Both the position numbers and the translations under genes were made by a program. Shown piece after piece: positions 18,456 to 27,857 of a stretch of DNA of 45,102 nucleotides. Source of the DNA: Epsilonproteobacteria bacterium (ex Lamellibrachia satsuma). Lineage in GTDB: Bacteria; Campylobacterota; Campylobacteria; Campylobacterales; Sulfurovaceae. Under the pieces are notes generated by a model. The model searched no databases, was not told the DNA's origin, and worked only from the letters and a program-made list of their open reading frames with translations. Numbering within the stretch: position 1 is the stretch's first letter; the number at the start of each line of letters is the position of its first letter. Location: contig JQIX01000022.1 in NCBI GenBank assembly GCA_003934925.1, forward strand, positions 1 to 45,102, given 5' to 3'.

Positions 18456-18629
18456 GGTAATACCTTTAATACGATAAAATTTGTCTTATTATAGTATTTA
18501 AAGGTTAATTGGAGATGATAAATAAGAATTTATTATCTTTCAACAAAGCTGAAGCTTTAGTGAAAGGCACCAAAGGGCATTTCCTGCGGTCAATTTTCAT
18601 GGAGCTTTGCTCTGTAAAAAGGAGAATAT

Positions 18630-19220
18630 ATGAAGTTAGTTTTGGCAACTGGAAATAAAGGAAAATTACGTGAATTCAAGCAGATGTGCCATGATGAAGT
18701 GATTCCTTTTTCTGATCTGCTGGGTGAGTTTGACATTATAGAAAATGGTGATACCTTTGCGGAAAATGCATTGATCAAAGCACGGACGATATATGAGAAA
18801 TTGGGGGATGATTACCTGGTCATTGCAGATGACAGTGGAATATCCCTACCTGTATTGGGTGGTGCACCGGGCATCTACTCTGCACGTTATGCCGGTGAAA
18901 ATGCTACAGATAAAGATAATCTTTACAAACTTATTGAAGCTGTGAAAGAAAGGGCCCTAAAAACTACACCCGCATATTATACGGCAGCCATTGCTATTGT
19001 CAGTAAATACGGTGAATACGTGGTTCATGGCTGGATGTACGGTGATGTTATAGATGAAGCCAGGGGAGATAAAGGTTTTGGGTATGATCCCATGTTCATC
19101 CCTGCCGGATTCGACAAGACTTTGGGTGAGTTGGATGATGAGGTGAAAAAAAAGATATCTCACAGATCCAAAGCTTTGAAGTTGGCTCAACCTATTATTA
19201 ATATGTTACGAACAAAATAA
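18630..19220 (+). CDS. rdgB: dITP/XTP pyrophosphatase (RdgB/HAM1 family), 196 aa
   Basis: Hydrolyses non-canonical purine nucleoside triphosphates (dITP, XTP) to monophosphates, keeping them out of DNA and RNA. The family hallmarks are in order: [12 protein letters not shown] at residues 4-15, ADDSGI near 66-71, YSARYAGE, a GYDPMF(I)P loop, and the end signature KISHRSKAL. The length is normal. The ribosome-binding site AAAAAGGAG precedes the ATG. It is followed directly by a pair of inverted REP-like hairpins and then ciaB. Confidence 0.95.
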   Translation: MKLVLATGNKGKLREFKQMCHDEVIPFSDLLGEFDIIENGDTFAENALIKARTIYEKLGDDYLVIADDSGISLPVLGGAPGIYSARYAGENATDKDNLYKLIEAVKERALKTTPAYYTAAIAIVSKYGEYVVHGWMYGDVIDEARGDKGFGYDPMFIPAGFDKTLGELDDEVKKKISHRSKALKLAQPIINMLRTK

Positions 19221-19222
19221 CT

Positions 19223-19288
19223 GTAGGGTGTGCAATAGCACACCTTTGTGAATAAATATTTTAATTGGTGTGCTATTGCACACCCTAC
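19223..19288. repeat. Inverted pair of GTAG-headed REP-like hairpins (BIME-like)
   Basis: Unit 1 (19223-19244) is GTAG, then GGTGTGC, loop AATA, then GCACACC. Unit 2 (19267-19288) is its exact reverse complement, ending CTAC. The 22-base units are perfect inverted repeats separated by 22 AT-rich bases. A third identical unit is at 27858-27879, and a related one at 41824-41849. The GTAG head followed by a hairpin is the classic layout of REP elements mobilised by RAYT (TnpA-REP) enzymes. No RAYT gene is in the window. The ribosome-binding site of ciaB (GGAG) abuts unit 2. Confidence 0.85.
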
Positions 19289-19298
19289 GGAGAAATAA

Positions 19299-21134
19299 AT
19301 GAAAAAACAACAATTTATGCAAGATCTGCAAACTATTTATGATGAGTTACAGGAAAGACAGGCAGAACTGAACAGTTATTATAAACTTTTGAATGAAGGT
19401 CATGAAAGAGCTTCCGAAGCGGTAGATGCTTTTTTAACACTGTTGGATCTGAAAAAAAATGATGATTCGGTGATGGCGGCATTGATCCGTATTGTGAACC
19501 TTAGAGAGGATGCACTTGACCAGGTGCTTCAAAAGAGCGGTTTGAGCGATGAAGAGATCATTAACAAAAAAGAGTTGGCATATGGGTTTGTGAGTCATAT
19601 GCATATCAACCGTCATGAAGATTTTATTGCCTGGGTAGAACAGCATGAACTATTGACACCGTTTTATCGTTCTCTTATTCTGGGAGTGCATTATGTAGGT
19701 ATTGCAATGAGCGTCTGGCAAAGTGTTTGGGCCGATTATATCATTAACGGTATCAATCGGGAACTCTCCACCCTTTTTGCCGGAGATGATGCTAAAGTAT
19801 TTTCCAAACTTCAAAAAGAAAATCTACTGGATTTGGATCCAAGTGGTTGTGTGGGTGACCGTTGCTACTCTGTCTTAATGAAAGATGATAAAAATGTATA
19901 TAGAAGTGTGGCATATGCAGAAGCTTTTCCCAAGGAAGTAATGGAAGTCAGGAACAGTCTGGAGCAGCTTATTATTCTGTTGCAACAGCATGAAGATGAA
20001 GTATTTAACCAAAAAACAGAATGGATCGCTTATCTTTTAGCCATTGAAAGTGCATTAAAAGAGACACAGGTAGATAAACTCATTGGTAGTTGGGCAGATG
20101 TGGACAGAGCCTGGATGAAAGTGACAGCACCGATCCAGATAGGGCATCCTCTGGAGTATTATGAAGATCATTACCGTAAAGCTGTAGCATTGGAATGGGA
20201 TCTTCGTATCATCAATCCTGAATTGCAGAAAGGTTCACATGTAAAAGAGAACATTAAAAATTTTGCTTCCAAAATGGCGGAAGAGTTTGGAGAAGATGCC
20301 CAGAGGATCATGGCAAAGAACCTTATGCAGGTTGATGAAACACAACTTTATATAGGGCAGCCTATGCTCTATTATGCGGCAGAATTCAATGGTCTTTTCT
20401 CTGCACAGGTCGTACCCAATGATGAGCAGGTCTCAGCAGAATTCGGCAAAAAGATATTTGCCTATGCGGATTTTGTGATGGAGAGTAAAAGATCAAAACC
20501 GGTTATGAAACTCTCGGTAGAGATGATGGGAGAGGATTTTGTTAAAAAACAGCGCTTACTCATAGATGATAAGCCTGAACTTTGGCATGAAATTTACGAT
20601 ATTTCGACAGTAGGGCATGAGTACGGCCATATTTTATGGATAGACTCGGATACCGAGATGAAGATGAATGCTACAGGGCAGTTCAAGAACATTGAAGAGT
20701 TTAAAGCGACTTCCGGCGGATTGATGGCATTTTTCTTCAGTGAAAATAAAGCATTGAAAACCCATATCGTTGATGACCTTGTCTCCCGGGCGGTTGGGCT
20801 GATGGCATGGAGAGAAGTGGGAGAAGTCCTGCCGTATTACTGCGAGGGTCTGATCCATTTGGATATCTTATTTAGTTCAGGTGTTATCACTTATGACGGA
20901 CAGGTCAAGATAGACTATAATAAATATGATGCAATGAAAGAGGTATATCAAGCAGCCTATAAAAATTTGGCAGCATACTATTTGGATAAAAAAGATGCCA
21001 ACACATATTTAAGCCAGTATGCTTTAAAAGAGGAAGGAGTGTATTTACCGGTTAAAAAAGAGATAAAAGATTTTGTAGAACATTATTATTCCCGCTATCA
21101 AGAGATAGGGCAACAAACAACAGCTCTTGGCTAA
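19299..21134 (+). CDS. ciaB: CiaB family protein with HEYGH metallopeptidase motif, 611 aa
   Basis: The length and overall sequence match the protein called invasion antigen CiaB in Campylobacter (about 610 residues). Near residue 440 it has VGHEYGHIL, an HExxH zinc-binding motif, followed 30-odd residues later by EEFKATSGGLMAFF, which could supply the third metal ligand (Glu), as in M3-like gluzincin peptidases. There is no signal peptide. In a free-living sulfur oxidiser an invasion role is unlikely; a cytoplasmic peptidase role is my inference. The GGAG ribosome site lies directly against a REP-like hairpin. The stop codon is inside a terminator hairpin shared with the convergent gene. Confidence 0.78.
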   Translation: MKKQQFMQDLQTIYDELQERQAELNSYYKLLNEGHERASEAVDAFLTLLDLKKNDDSVMAALIRIVNLREDALDQVLQKSGLSDEEIINKKELAYGFVSHMHINRHEDFIAWVEQHELLTPFYRSLILGVHYVGIAMSVWQSVWADYIINGINRELSTLFAGDDAKVFSKLQKENLLDLDPSGCVGDRCYSVLMKDDKNVYRSVAYAEAFPKEVMEVRNSLEQLIILLQQHEDEVFNQKTEWIAYLLAIESALKETQVDKLIGSWADVDRAWMKVTAPIQIGHPLEYYEDHYRKAVALEWDLRIINPELQKGSHVKENIKNFASKMAEEFGEDAQRIMAKNLMQVDETQLYIGQPMLYYAAEFNGLFSAQVVPNDEQVSAEFGKKIFAYADFVMESKRSKPVMKLSVEMMGEDFVKKQRLLIDDKPELWHEIYDISTVGHEYGHILWIDSDTEMKMNATGQFKNIEEFKATSGGLMAFFFSENKALKTHIVDDLVSRAVGLMAWREVGEVLPYYCEGLIHLDILFSSGVITYDGQVKIDYNKYDAMKEVYQAAYKNLAAYYLDKKDANTYLSQYALKEEGVYLPVKKEIKDFVEHYYSRYQEIGQQTTALG

Positions 21135-21142
21135 GAGCTGTT
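21119..21142. terminator. Bidirectional terminator holding both stop codons
   Basis: The 10-bp perfect stem AACAGCTCTT / AAGAGCTGTT with loop GGCT is followed by TTTTTA on the plus strand. On the minus strand a looser T-rich tail follows. The stop codons of ciaB (TAA 21132-21134) and of the minus-strand gene (TAG, ending at 21131) both fall at the loop. Confidence 0.8.
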
Positions 21143-22609
21143 TTTACATCTTTTCTCATCTTCCAGAATATATTTGGAAAGTGCTTTGCAGAAATCTGAA
21201 TAACAAACATAGTTTTTATTGCCCACTTTGTCACTGTGTTTGAGCTGAAGTCTCAAATAATCCTCTTTTTTATGATAGAGGAACATGACCCCGCTATAGA
21301 AAAAGCCTCTATTATTCATGATTTTGATGACTTTGTCGATCTGCGGGATATTTTCTAAAGAGATATCCGCATAGATCATATCACAATGTTTTGCTCTGAG
21401 CTGAGAGACCAGAAGCAGGAATTTGTGTTTGAAATCTTTGCCATAATGATCAATACGAATAGTAGCAATATTAGTCGGAGGATCGAACTTATAGGTTAAA
21501 AAAACATGTTCAGGAAGAGTATCGGTCTTTTTCTTTTTCTTTGCAAAGGATATCTTTGCATTCTCATAAGTCTTTTTGATCTGATCATGGTAGACCTTGG
21601 GAAGGTAAAGTGATTTTTTATAGACATGAAAGAAACGGTATCCGATCAGAACAGCTCCCCGTTTATAGACCTTGGTCAGTTCATTGCTCTCTATGGTAAT
21701 GTCCACAGGTGTTTTACCCAGCATCAGAGCACTCTCAGAAAAATTATGCCTTAGATTGCTTTTTTGACTGAAAATATGATACATGATCGCTTCGCCAAAA
21801 ACTGCATCAAGACCGACATCTTCGGCTTTCTTGAGGATAAGCTCGATCATGCGGTTCATAATCCCTCTTCCTTTGAAAAGAGGGTCGACAACTACTATGC
21901 CGATCTCTGCGATGGAGGATTCAGGTATAAGGATGAATGCAAAATGTCCGATGATTCTGCCCTTGCTTTCTGCAACGACAGAATAGAATTGTCTGCCATG
22001 CAGTTCAGCTATTTTTTGAGGATAATAGAAGAGATCTTTTATGTAGCTATGGCCATAATTCTTGTAGATAAGGTAAGCGATCCCATCTTCATCTCCCTCT
22101 TTAAATTCCCTTATCAAAATAGGTGCTTCAGGATCCACAATCTCTTTGGATTTTTCTGAAAGTGCAAGAGAAGTATCTGTGGGGAGGTTTTTTTGTGTAT
22201 GTAAAGGGTGGGATGCATATTTTATAATGACGAATTTCTTGCCTTCTTTGCCTAAATTGTGATATTCAAATATATCTACCAGATCATAGATATGATTAAA
22301 ACCAAGTGATGCATCTTTGTCGATAGGGATACTTTGATGCCTTTTGTGGGACATTGGTATACCCCAATCATGCACATCGATACGCAGGCCGGTTTTAAAA
22401 GGATGTAATGAAACTTCAATGGCTCCTTGCTCTCCTTTATAGGCATGAGTGATGGCATTCTGTATCAACTCTTCGACGCTTATGAAAAGTGCCTGTGTAT
22501 CATCTTGTGTCAAAAGCAATGTTTCACAAATATCCAGGATCATATCTTTGATCATTTTGACATATCGGATATCAGCAGGTATTTTTAATATGATACTCTC
22601 ATGCATCAT
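21131..22609 (-). CDS. RsbW-like ATPase domain fused to GNAT acetyltransferase, 492 aa
   Basis: The N-terminus (residues about 5-132) is an anti-sigma-factor-kinase-like HATPase: N-box EELIQNAITHAY (46-57), G1-like D81-W-G83 and SLGFNHI (101-107). Residues about 163-300 form a GNAT fold with the acetyl-CoA loop VDPLFKGRGIMNRMI (241-255). The last part (about 370-480) looks like a second, degenerate GNAT-like or other alpha/beta domain (DMIYADISLENIPQIDKVIKIMNNRGFF). This organisation suggests a switch protein coupling ATP binding to acetylation; targets are unknown. Its ATG overlaps the stop of the upstream M20 amidohydrolase gene by four bases (ATGA), so the two are co-translated. Confidence 0.8.
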   Translation of the reverse strand: MMHESIILKIPADIRYVKMIKDMILDICETLLLTQDDTQALFISVEELIQNAITHAYKGEQGAIEVSLHPFKTGLRIDVHDWGIPMSHKRHQSIPIDKDASLGFNHIYDLVDIFEYHNLGKEGKKFVIIKYASHPLHTQKNLPTDTSLALSEKSKEIVDPEAPILIREFKEGDEDGIAYLIYKNYGHSYIKDLFYYPQKIAELHGRQFYSVVAESKGRIIGHFAFILIPESSIAEIGIVVVDPLFKGRGIMNRMIELILKKAEDVGLDAVFGEAIMYHIFSQKSNLRHNFSESALMLGKTPVDITIESNELTKVYKRGAVLIGYRFFHVYKKSLYLPKVYHDQIKKTYENAKISFAKKKKKTDTLPEHVFLTYKFDPPTNIATIRIDHYGKDFKHKFLLLVSQLRAKHCDMIYADISLENIPQIDKVIKIMNNRGFFYSGVMFLYHKKEDYLRLQLKHSDKVGNKNYVCYSDFCKALSKYILEDEKRCKNSS

Positions 22610-23805
22610 AGCTCTTTTTGTGTAAGAAAATGCAAGGCAGAAGCTCCCATGATCTTCATGCCGATCTGCAGAGCATCATCATCGACATCAAAACGGCTGT
22701 TATGTTGTGAAACACAGGTTTTTTTCGCTTCATTGCAAGTTCCAAGTCTGAAAAATGCTCCCGGAACGATCTTTAAATACTCAGAAAAATCTTCTCCACC
22801 CATGACTGGATCTTTAAGGTCTATACAGTGCTCTTCACCTATGATCTCTTTGGCCTCCTGGACAATGATATCTACCATTTCATGATGATTGATCAATTCC
22901 GGCTGTCCAAATTCATAATCAAAATGATATGTCGCTCCCATCGATTTACAGATACCCTTGATAGAATCCTCCATCATTAAAGGAATATTGTTGCGTACCT
23001 CTTCATTGATGGTTCTGACCGTCCCTTTCAGTATGACATGGTCACAGATAATGTTGGAAGCCCGTCCTCCTTCAACGGTACCCAGGGAGATGACTGCGGG
23101 ATGCAAAGGATCGATCATACGTGAAACAATGTGATTTAAAGAATTTACGATCATAGCAGTGACCAAAATAGCATCTACTCCCTCATGTGGTCTTGCTCCA
23201 TGAGCAGATTTTCCAAAGACCTCAATGGTAAAGATATCTGCTGAAGCCATCATTACCCCGTATTTATAACCGATCTCACCAGTTTTAAGATAAGGGTAGG
23301 CATGCAGACCAAAGATGCCATTTACACCCTCAAGTGCACCATCTTCGATCATCTCTACACTGCCTCCCTCCTTGCTCTCTTCAGAAGGCTGAAATATGAA
23401 ACGTATATTTCCCGGTAGGTCTTCTTGATGTTCCGCCATTGCAATGGCGGTTCCCAAAGCGATGGCAGTGTGGCTGTCATGTCCGCAGGCATGCATGATC
23501 CCTTCTTCCCTTGAAGCATAGGGTTTGCCTGTTTGTTCCTCGATAGGCAGGGCATCCATATCTGCACGGATAGCGATTGTTTTGGCATTGTCATCTACTC
23601 GCAGATCAGCGATCAGCCCAAAGTGTTTATCACTCTCTTTGATCAAATATCCACTTGCCTCAAGTATACCCTTGACCAGGTATTTTGTGTGTTCTTCGTG
23701 ACCGGAAAGTTCAGGGTGTGCATGAAGATCATGCCGGATCCCAATAACATGTTCATTGATCTTGTCTATGGTTGAAAACAAATTTTGCTTTAAATCTTCC
23801 ATCAT
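22606..23805 (-). CDS. M20D family amidohydrolase (HipO/N-acyl-amino-acid hydrolase type), 399 aa
   Basis: Cytoplasmic metallo-amidohydrolase that removes an acyl group from an N-acylated amino acid or related compound. Features are RHDLHAHPELSGHE at residues 24-37, the metal-binding MHACGHDSHTA near 108-118, QPSEESKEGG near 150-160, a dimerisation-domain HGARPHEGVDA near 215-225, and GGEDFSEYL near 353-361. The catalytic Glu and the His ligands are present. The exact substrate (hippurate, N-acetyl-diaminopimelate or other) cannot be fixed from motifs. An AAGGGA site precedes two consecutive in-frame ATGs (23805 and 23802). It is coupled to the HATPase-GNAT gene downstream. Confidence 0.9.
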   Translation of the reverse strand: MMEDLKQNLFSTIDKINEHVIGIRHDLHAHPELSGHEEHTKYLVKGILEASGYLIKESDKHFGLIADLRVDDNAKTIAIRADMDALPIEEQTGKPYASREEGIMHACGHDSHTAIALGTAIAMAEHQEDLPGNIRFIFQPSEESKEGGSVEMIEDGALEGVNGIFGLHAYPYLKTGEIGYKYGVMMASADIFTIEVFGKSAHGARPHEGVDAILVTAMIVNSLNHIVSRMIDPLHPAVISLGTVEGGRASNIICDHVILKGTVRTINEEVRNNIPLMMEDSIKGICKSMGATYHFDYEFGQPELINHHEMVDIIVQEAKEIIGEEHCIDLKDPVMGGEDFSEYLKIVPGAFFRLGTCNEAKKTCVSQHNSRFDVDDDALQIGMKIMGASALHFLTQKEL

Positions 23806-23867
23806 TCATTCCCTTCTTGCTTTGTACTGTTTTTAATTATACACCTTTTTCGCTCTATTAAAAATAT

Positions 23868-23891
23868 ATTTTTATATTCATTTTTATATTC
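23868..23891. repeat. Two tandem 12-base AT-rich repeats
   Basis: ATTTTTATATTC occurs twice head to tail in the divergent intergenic region between the amidohydrolase and aminotransferase genes. It may be a curved-DNA or regulator-binding region; nothing more can be said. Confidence 0.5.
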
Positions 23892-23979
23892 ACTTTTTTA
23901 ATGTTGGTGAAAAGTTTATTCATACATAGGATTTTTTACTTTATTTCATAGTGAAATCATCCTCTAACCTCTTTTTGGC

Positions 23980-23985
23980 TATAAT
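23980..23985 (+). promoter_or_regulatory. Probable -10 box of the aminotransferase-hisZ-purA-DUF507 operon
   Basis: TATAAT in the context TTTTTGGCTATAATCG lies about 45 bases upstream of the ATG at 24030, in an AT-rich region with a T-tract where a -35 would be. It is the only good promoter before a tightly packed run of four genes. Confidence 0.55.
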
Positions 23986-24029
23986 CGCCATTAATTATGC
24001 CATCACAAAAGTGATTTTAGAGGATAGAT

Positions 24030-25157
24030 ATGCTACTTTTTACACCAGGACCTACACCAGTACCGGAGTCGGTAAGACTAGCTATGGCTACACCGACACT
24101 GCACCACAGAACACCGGAGTTTGAAGCGATCTTTAAAGAGACACGTGAACTTTTATTCAACCTTTTTGCCACGGATGAAGTGGTAATGCTTGCTTCTTCA
24201 GGTACGGGGGCCATGGAAGCTGCGGTCACGAACCTTTGTCATGATACACTGCTTAGTATTAATTCCGGAAAGTTTGGTGAACGTTTTGGAAAGATCGCAC
24301 TTGCAAGCGGATTAAAAAATGTGGAGATCAAGCATGAGTGGGATACACCGGCTACAGCAGAAGAGGTAGTTGAGGCACTAAAAGCGAATCCACAGGCAGA
24401 TGCCCTGGCGATCCAGATCTCTGAGTCTGCGGGGGGACTTCGCCATCCTGTTGAAGAGATAGCCGCAGCGGTTAAAGCAGTGAATCCAAATATCATGATC
24501 ATAGCAGACGGTATTACGGCTGTAGGTGTTGAGCGTATAGATGTGAGTAATATTGACTGTCTTATTGCAGGGAGTCAGAAAGCTTTGATGCTGCCACCGG
24601 GATTGGCTATTCTGGGGCTTAGCAATGCAGCGATCGAAAAGATAGGTGAAGGAAAAGGATACTATCTTAATCTTGCTTCCGAGATCAAAAAACAAAGACA
24701 GAATACAACGGCCTATACTGCAGCGACAACACTTATCATCGGTCTTAGGGAAGTACTTAATCAGATAGAAGCCAACGGCGGTACCGGAAAGCTGTATTGC
24801 GATACGGCACGTCGTGCAAAAGCAACACGTTTTGCACTGGAAGCACTTGGACTGCACTCCTATCCGAAAACACCGGCACGTTCGATGACAACGATTGATG
24901 ACGAAAATGCTTCTGAGATACGGACTTTACTGAAAACAGATTTCGGAGTGAACGTTGCAGGCGGGCAGGATCATCTTAAAGGCAAAATCTTCCGTATCAA
25001 TCAGATGGGGCTTATTGAACCTTATGAGATGGTATGGGTGGTCAATGCTGTGGAACTTGCCTTGGCAAAACTGGGTCGCAGAGATTTTGACGGTACAGCA
25101 AGCCGTGTATTTAATGAAGAATTTTTTAAATCAATGTTGAAAAAAGAAGAGAAATAA
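24030..25157 (+). CDS. Class V aminotransferase (alanine-glyoxylate/serine-pyruvate family), 375 aa
   Basis: PLP-dependent enzyme of fold type I. The start LLFTPGPTPVPESV is characteristic of the alanine-glyoxylate/serine-glyoxylate aminotransferase group. SSGTGAMEAAV (57-67) binds the cofactor phosphate, D160 in MIIADGITAVG binds the pyridine nitrogen, and K184 in GSQKALMLPPG is the Schiff-base lysine. The length is typical. In Campylobacterota such enzymes have been linked to serine/glycine metabolism, but the donor and acceptor cannot be read from sequence. It overlaps hisZ by one base (TAATG), and the four genes to 27819 appear to be one operon. Confidence 0.9.
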   Translation: MLLFTPGPTPVPESVRLAMATPTLHHRTPEFEAIFKETRELLFNLFATDEVVMLASSGTGAMEAAVTNLCHDTLLSINSGKFGERFGKIALASGLKNVEIKHEWDTPATAEEVVEALKANPQADALAIQISESAGGLRHPVEEIAAAVKAVNPNIMIIADGITAVGVERIDVSNIDCLIAGSQKALMLPPGLAILGLSNAAIEKIGEGKGYYLNLASEIKKQRQNTTAYTAATTLIIGLREVLNQIEANGGTGKLYCDTARRAKATRFALEALGLHSYPKTPARSMTTIDDENASEIRTLLKTDFGVNVAGGQDHLKGKIFRINQMGLIEPYEMVWVVNAVELALAKLGRRDFDGTASRVFNEEFFKSMLKKEEK

Positions 25158-26002
25158 TGATATTTGAACATGAGATCCCAAGTGGGAGCCGACTTTATTT
25201 TGGGGAAAGTGCTAAACTGAAAAGAGAGATAGAAAGTGTGGCAAGCCAAACATTTGACTCTCTTGGCTTTGAAGAGATCGTTACCCCTTTTTTTTCATAT
25301 CATCAGCATGAATCTTTTAATGATAAAAAACCGCTCATAAGGTTGAATGATAATGAGAACCATGAAGTGACTCTTCGTGCAGATTCTACGGCAGATGTCG
25401 TACGTATTGTTACTAAGAGACTGGGACGTTCCACAGAGTCTAAAAAATGGTTCTATATTCAGCCTACTGTGAGTTTTCCGACCAAAGAGCAGTATCAGAT
25501 CGGTGCTGAGGTGATAGGAGGGAATTTTGAAAAGATGGCAAAGACGGCGGTTTTGCTTTTGGAGCAGCTGGACATTGAGCCTATCTTGCAAATTTCAAAT
25601 ATACATATCCCCCATCTGCTTAATGAGAAATACGGTATCTCTTTGGAAGTATTAAGGTCCATGCATGTGGAACAGATACTTGCAGCGGACCTTCCATGGA
25701 TAGAACAGTTGGTCAGGATCGACTCTGAAAGTGATCTCAGTGATCTCAATGTATTTCCTGATGATATAAGAACTGAACTTGAAAAGATCAGAGAAGCAGT
25801 TTCAAAACTGGAATATAAAAAGTTGGTCATCTCTCCCCTCTTTTATGCGAAGATGAGATATTATGATTCTTTGACTTTTAGAATGTTTGAAGAGAATAAT
25901 CTTTTAGCTATGGGTGGGATTTACAGTATAGAGGGTGTTGAGGCAGCAGGCTTTGCGCTCTACACAGATGAGTGTATCAGTAATAAAATGAATAGGGAAT
26001 AA
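25157..26002 (+). CDS. hisZ: ATP phosphoribosyltransferase regulatory subunit, 281 aa
   Basis: A catalytic-core-only paralogue of histidyl-tRNA synthetase. It opens with a motif-1-like region, then [17 protein letters not shown] and the motif-2-like [25 protein letters not shown], where a synthetase would have the acceptor-binding RYY(E). It ends near residue 281 with no anticodon-binding domain, and so cannot be HisS. With the short catalytic subunit HisG it forms the first enzyme of histidine synthesis and confers allosteric control; hisG is not in the window. It starts on the last base of the aminotransferase stop codon and is followed by purA after one base. Confidence 0.85.
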   Translation: MIFEHEIPSGSRLYFGESAKLKREIESVASQTFDSLGFEEIVTPFFSYHQHESFNDKKPLIRLNDNENHEVTLRADSTADVVRIVTKRLGRSTESKKWFYIQPTVSFPTKEQYQIGAEVIGGNFEKMAKTAVLLLEQLDIEPILQISNIHIPHLLNEKYGISLEVLRSMHVEQILAADLPWIEQLVRIDSESDLSDLNVFPDDIRTELEKIREAVSKLEYKKLVISPLFYAKMRYYDSLTFRMFEENNLLAMGGIYSIEGVEAAGFALYTDECISNKMNRE

Positions 26003-26003
26003 G

Positions 26004-27254
26004 ATGAGTAAAGCAGATTTGATCGTAGGTCTTCAGTGGGGAGACGAAGGAAAAGGAAAGATCGTTGACCATATGGCGCAAACACATGACTATGTGTGCC
26101 GTTTTGCAGGCGGACACAATGCAGGACATACCATTGTTATCGGCGATAAAACATATGCACTGCACCTTATCCCATCAGGTGTACTGAATCCTGAAGCTAA
26201 GAACATTGTAGGAAACGGTGTGGTACTTTCTCCGAAAGATTTCATCAAAGAGATGGAGCAGTTCGATGATCTGGAAGGAAGATTGTTCCTTTCAGATAAA
26301 GCACAAGTGTTGTTTCCTTATCATGCACTTATAGATCAGGCGAGAGAACGTATGAAAGGCGATATGGCCATTGGTACGACAGGAAAAGGGATCGGACCTG
26401 CCTATGGCGATAAAGTAGCACGTGTGGGACATAGACTTGGAGAATTGCATCATCCTGAAAAATTGACAGCGAAGATCATGGCATTCTTTGAAATGAATCA
26501 ACCGGTATTTGATGCGATGGGTGTCCCTGCTCCTATAGAAACAGAACTTTTGGCAGAACTTAAAGGGTACAAAAAAGTGCTTGCCCCGTTCATTACCGAT
26601 ACTACACAACTTATGTGGAAAATACTTGATGACAGTAAAAAAGTACTGCTTGAAGGTGCACAGGGTACGATGCTGGATATTGATCATGGTACTTACCCCT
26701 ATGTTACTTCTTCAACAACAGTAAGTGCAGGAGCCTGTTCAGGTCTTGGAATTAACCCAAAAGATATAGGTAAGGTAACGGGTATTGCCAAAGCATACTG
26801 TACAAGAGTAGGAAATGGACCTTTCCCAAGCGAAGACTTTGGCGTTCAAGGGGATAAACTGCGTGAAAATGGGCATGAGTTCGGTACAACTACCGGACGT
26901 CCGAGAAGATGTGGCTGGTTCGATGTAGTAGCTATGCGCCACGCAGTACGTGTGAACGGCGTTGATCAGGTAGCACTGATGAAATTGGATGTACTTGATG
27001 GTTTTGATGAAGTCAAAGTATGTATAGCCTATGAGGTAGAAGGAAAAGAGATCGACTATGTCCCCTATGATCTTGAAGATGCAACACCCGTTTATAAAAG
27101 TTTCCCAGGATGGGAGAAAACAGAAGGGATAAGAACATTTGATGATCTGCCGGAGACAGCAAGATCATATATCCTAGCACTTGAGGAGATGATAGGGACA
27201 AAAATGGGGATCATCTCCACCAGTCCGGAACGTGAAGATACAATAATCAGATAA
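26004..27254 (+). CDS. purA: Adenylosuccinate synthetase, 416 aa
   Basis: GTP-dependent condensation of IMP and aspartate to adenylosuccinate, the first step from IMP to AMP. The N-terminal GTP-binding and catalytic loop [13 protein letters not shown] (D14) is present, with the IMP-contacting [10 protein letters not shown] carrying the catalytic His (H42). Further on are [10 protein letters not shown], the [18 protein letters not shown] stretch and [13 protein letters not shown]. Length and order are normal. It lies between hisZ and a DUF507 gene, a context I recall from other Campylobacterota. Confidence 0.97.
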   Translation: MSKADLIVGLQWGDEGKGKIVDHMAQTHDYVCRFAGGHNAGHTIVIGDKTYALHLIPSGVLNPEAKNIVGNGVVLSPKDFIKEMEQFDDLEGRLFLSDKAQVLFPYHALIDQARERMKGDMAIGTTGKGIGPAYGDKVARVGHRLGELHHPEKLTAKIMAFFEMNQPVFDAMGVPAPIETELLAELKGYKKVLAPFITDTTQLMWKILDDSKKVLLEGAQGTMLDIDHGTYPYVTSSTTVSAGACSGLGINPKDIGKVTGIAKAYCTRVGNGPFPSEDFGVQGDKLRENGHEFGTTTGRPRRCGWFDVVAMRHAVRVNGVDQVALMKLDVLDGFDEVKVCIAYEVEGKEIDYVPYDLEDATPVYKSFPGWEKTEGIRTFDDLPETARSYILALEEMIGTKMGIISTSPEREDTIIR

Positions 27255-27267
27255 TAAAGGGATAGCA

Positions 27268-27819
27268 ATGAGATTAAAACCACAACAAACAGGATATGTA
27301 GCGACCAAAATAGGGATCGATCTGGCGAATGCACCTTTTGTCACACTGCCAAAAGGCAAAGAAGCAGTGGTTGCAGCTGCAAAAAAGATCATTGATGAAA
27401 ATCTTGCCAAAGAGCATGCTTTGGATGAGAAGGTCAAACAAATCCTCGATGAGAATTATGATGAGATCGAATTCCAGCATGCAGACGAGAGACAGCTTTT
27501 CTTTATGATCAAAAAGAAGATGGCTCCTGAATATGGAGTGATCATGAACTATGATGACCGGTATAATGATCTTGCACACCTTATATTGGACGACTTGTAT
27601 GAAAATTATCTTGCAGAGTACACAGTGAATGAAAATCAGGTAAAAAATGTGATCTTTAAATCATTTAAAGCTTTTGCAGATGCTTATGATGAGATAGATG
27701 ATATTGTTTATGATAAGATCAAAAATATGGAAAGAGAAGTCATCCCGGGTTCTCAAGATTATGAACTGCTTTATGAAAGGCTGTATCAGGAAGAACTTGC
27801 CAAAAGAGGAATGCTTTGA
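27268..27819 (+). CDS. DUF507 family protein, 183 aa
   Basis: Soluble, highly charged and mostly alpha-helical, with two similar halves: a first unit to about residue 90 and a second starting near 95, each ending in an ILDENYDEIEF- or LDDLYENYLAEY-like acidic stretch. This matches the DUF507 layout, in which a domain of about 90 residues occurs twice. No biochemical function is established that I know of. The ribosome site AAAGGG precedes the ATG. The stop is followed after one base by heptamer repeats and a REP-like hairpin, so it probably ends the operon that began at the aminotransferase. Confidence 0.8.
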   Translation: MRLKPQQTGYVATKIGIDLANAPFVTLPKGKEAVVAAAKKIIDENLAKEHALDEKVKQILDENYDEIEFQHADERQLFFMIKKKMAPEYGVIMNYDDRYNDLAHLILDDLYENYLAEYTVNENQVKNVIFKSFKAFADAYDEIDDIVYDKIKNMEREVIPGSQDYELLYERLYQEELAKRGML

Positions 27820-27820
27820 T

Positions 27821-27855
27821 AGTGAGCAGTGAGCAGGTAGCAAGTAACAGTAATA
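27821..27855. repeat. Degenerate heptamer tandem array
   Basis: Five consecutive 7-base units (AGTGAGC, AGTGAGC, AGGTAGC, AAGTAAC, AGTAATA) begin one base after the DUF507 stop codon. The first two are identical and the rest drift. The array runs directly into the REP-like hairpin at 27858. Confidence 0.7.
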
Positions 27856-27857
27856 TT

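Noticed and set aside
25157-26002. Reading this gene as histidyl-tRNA synthetase
   Set aside because: Only 281 residues, with no anticodon-binding domain; fits HisZ.
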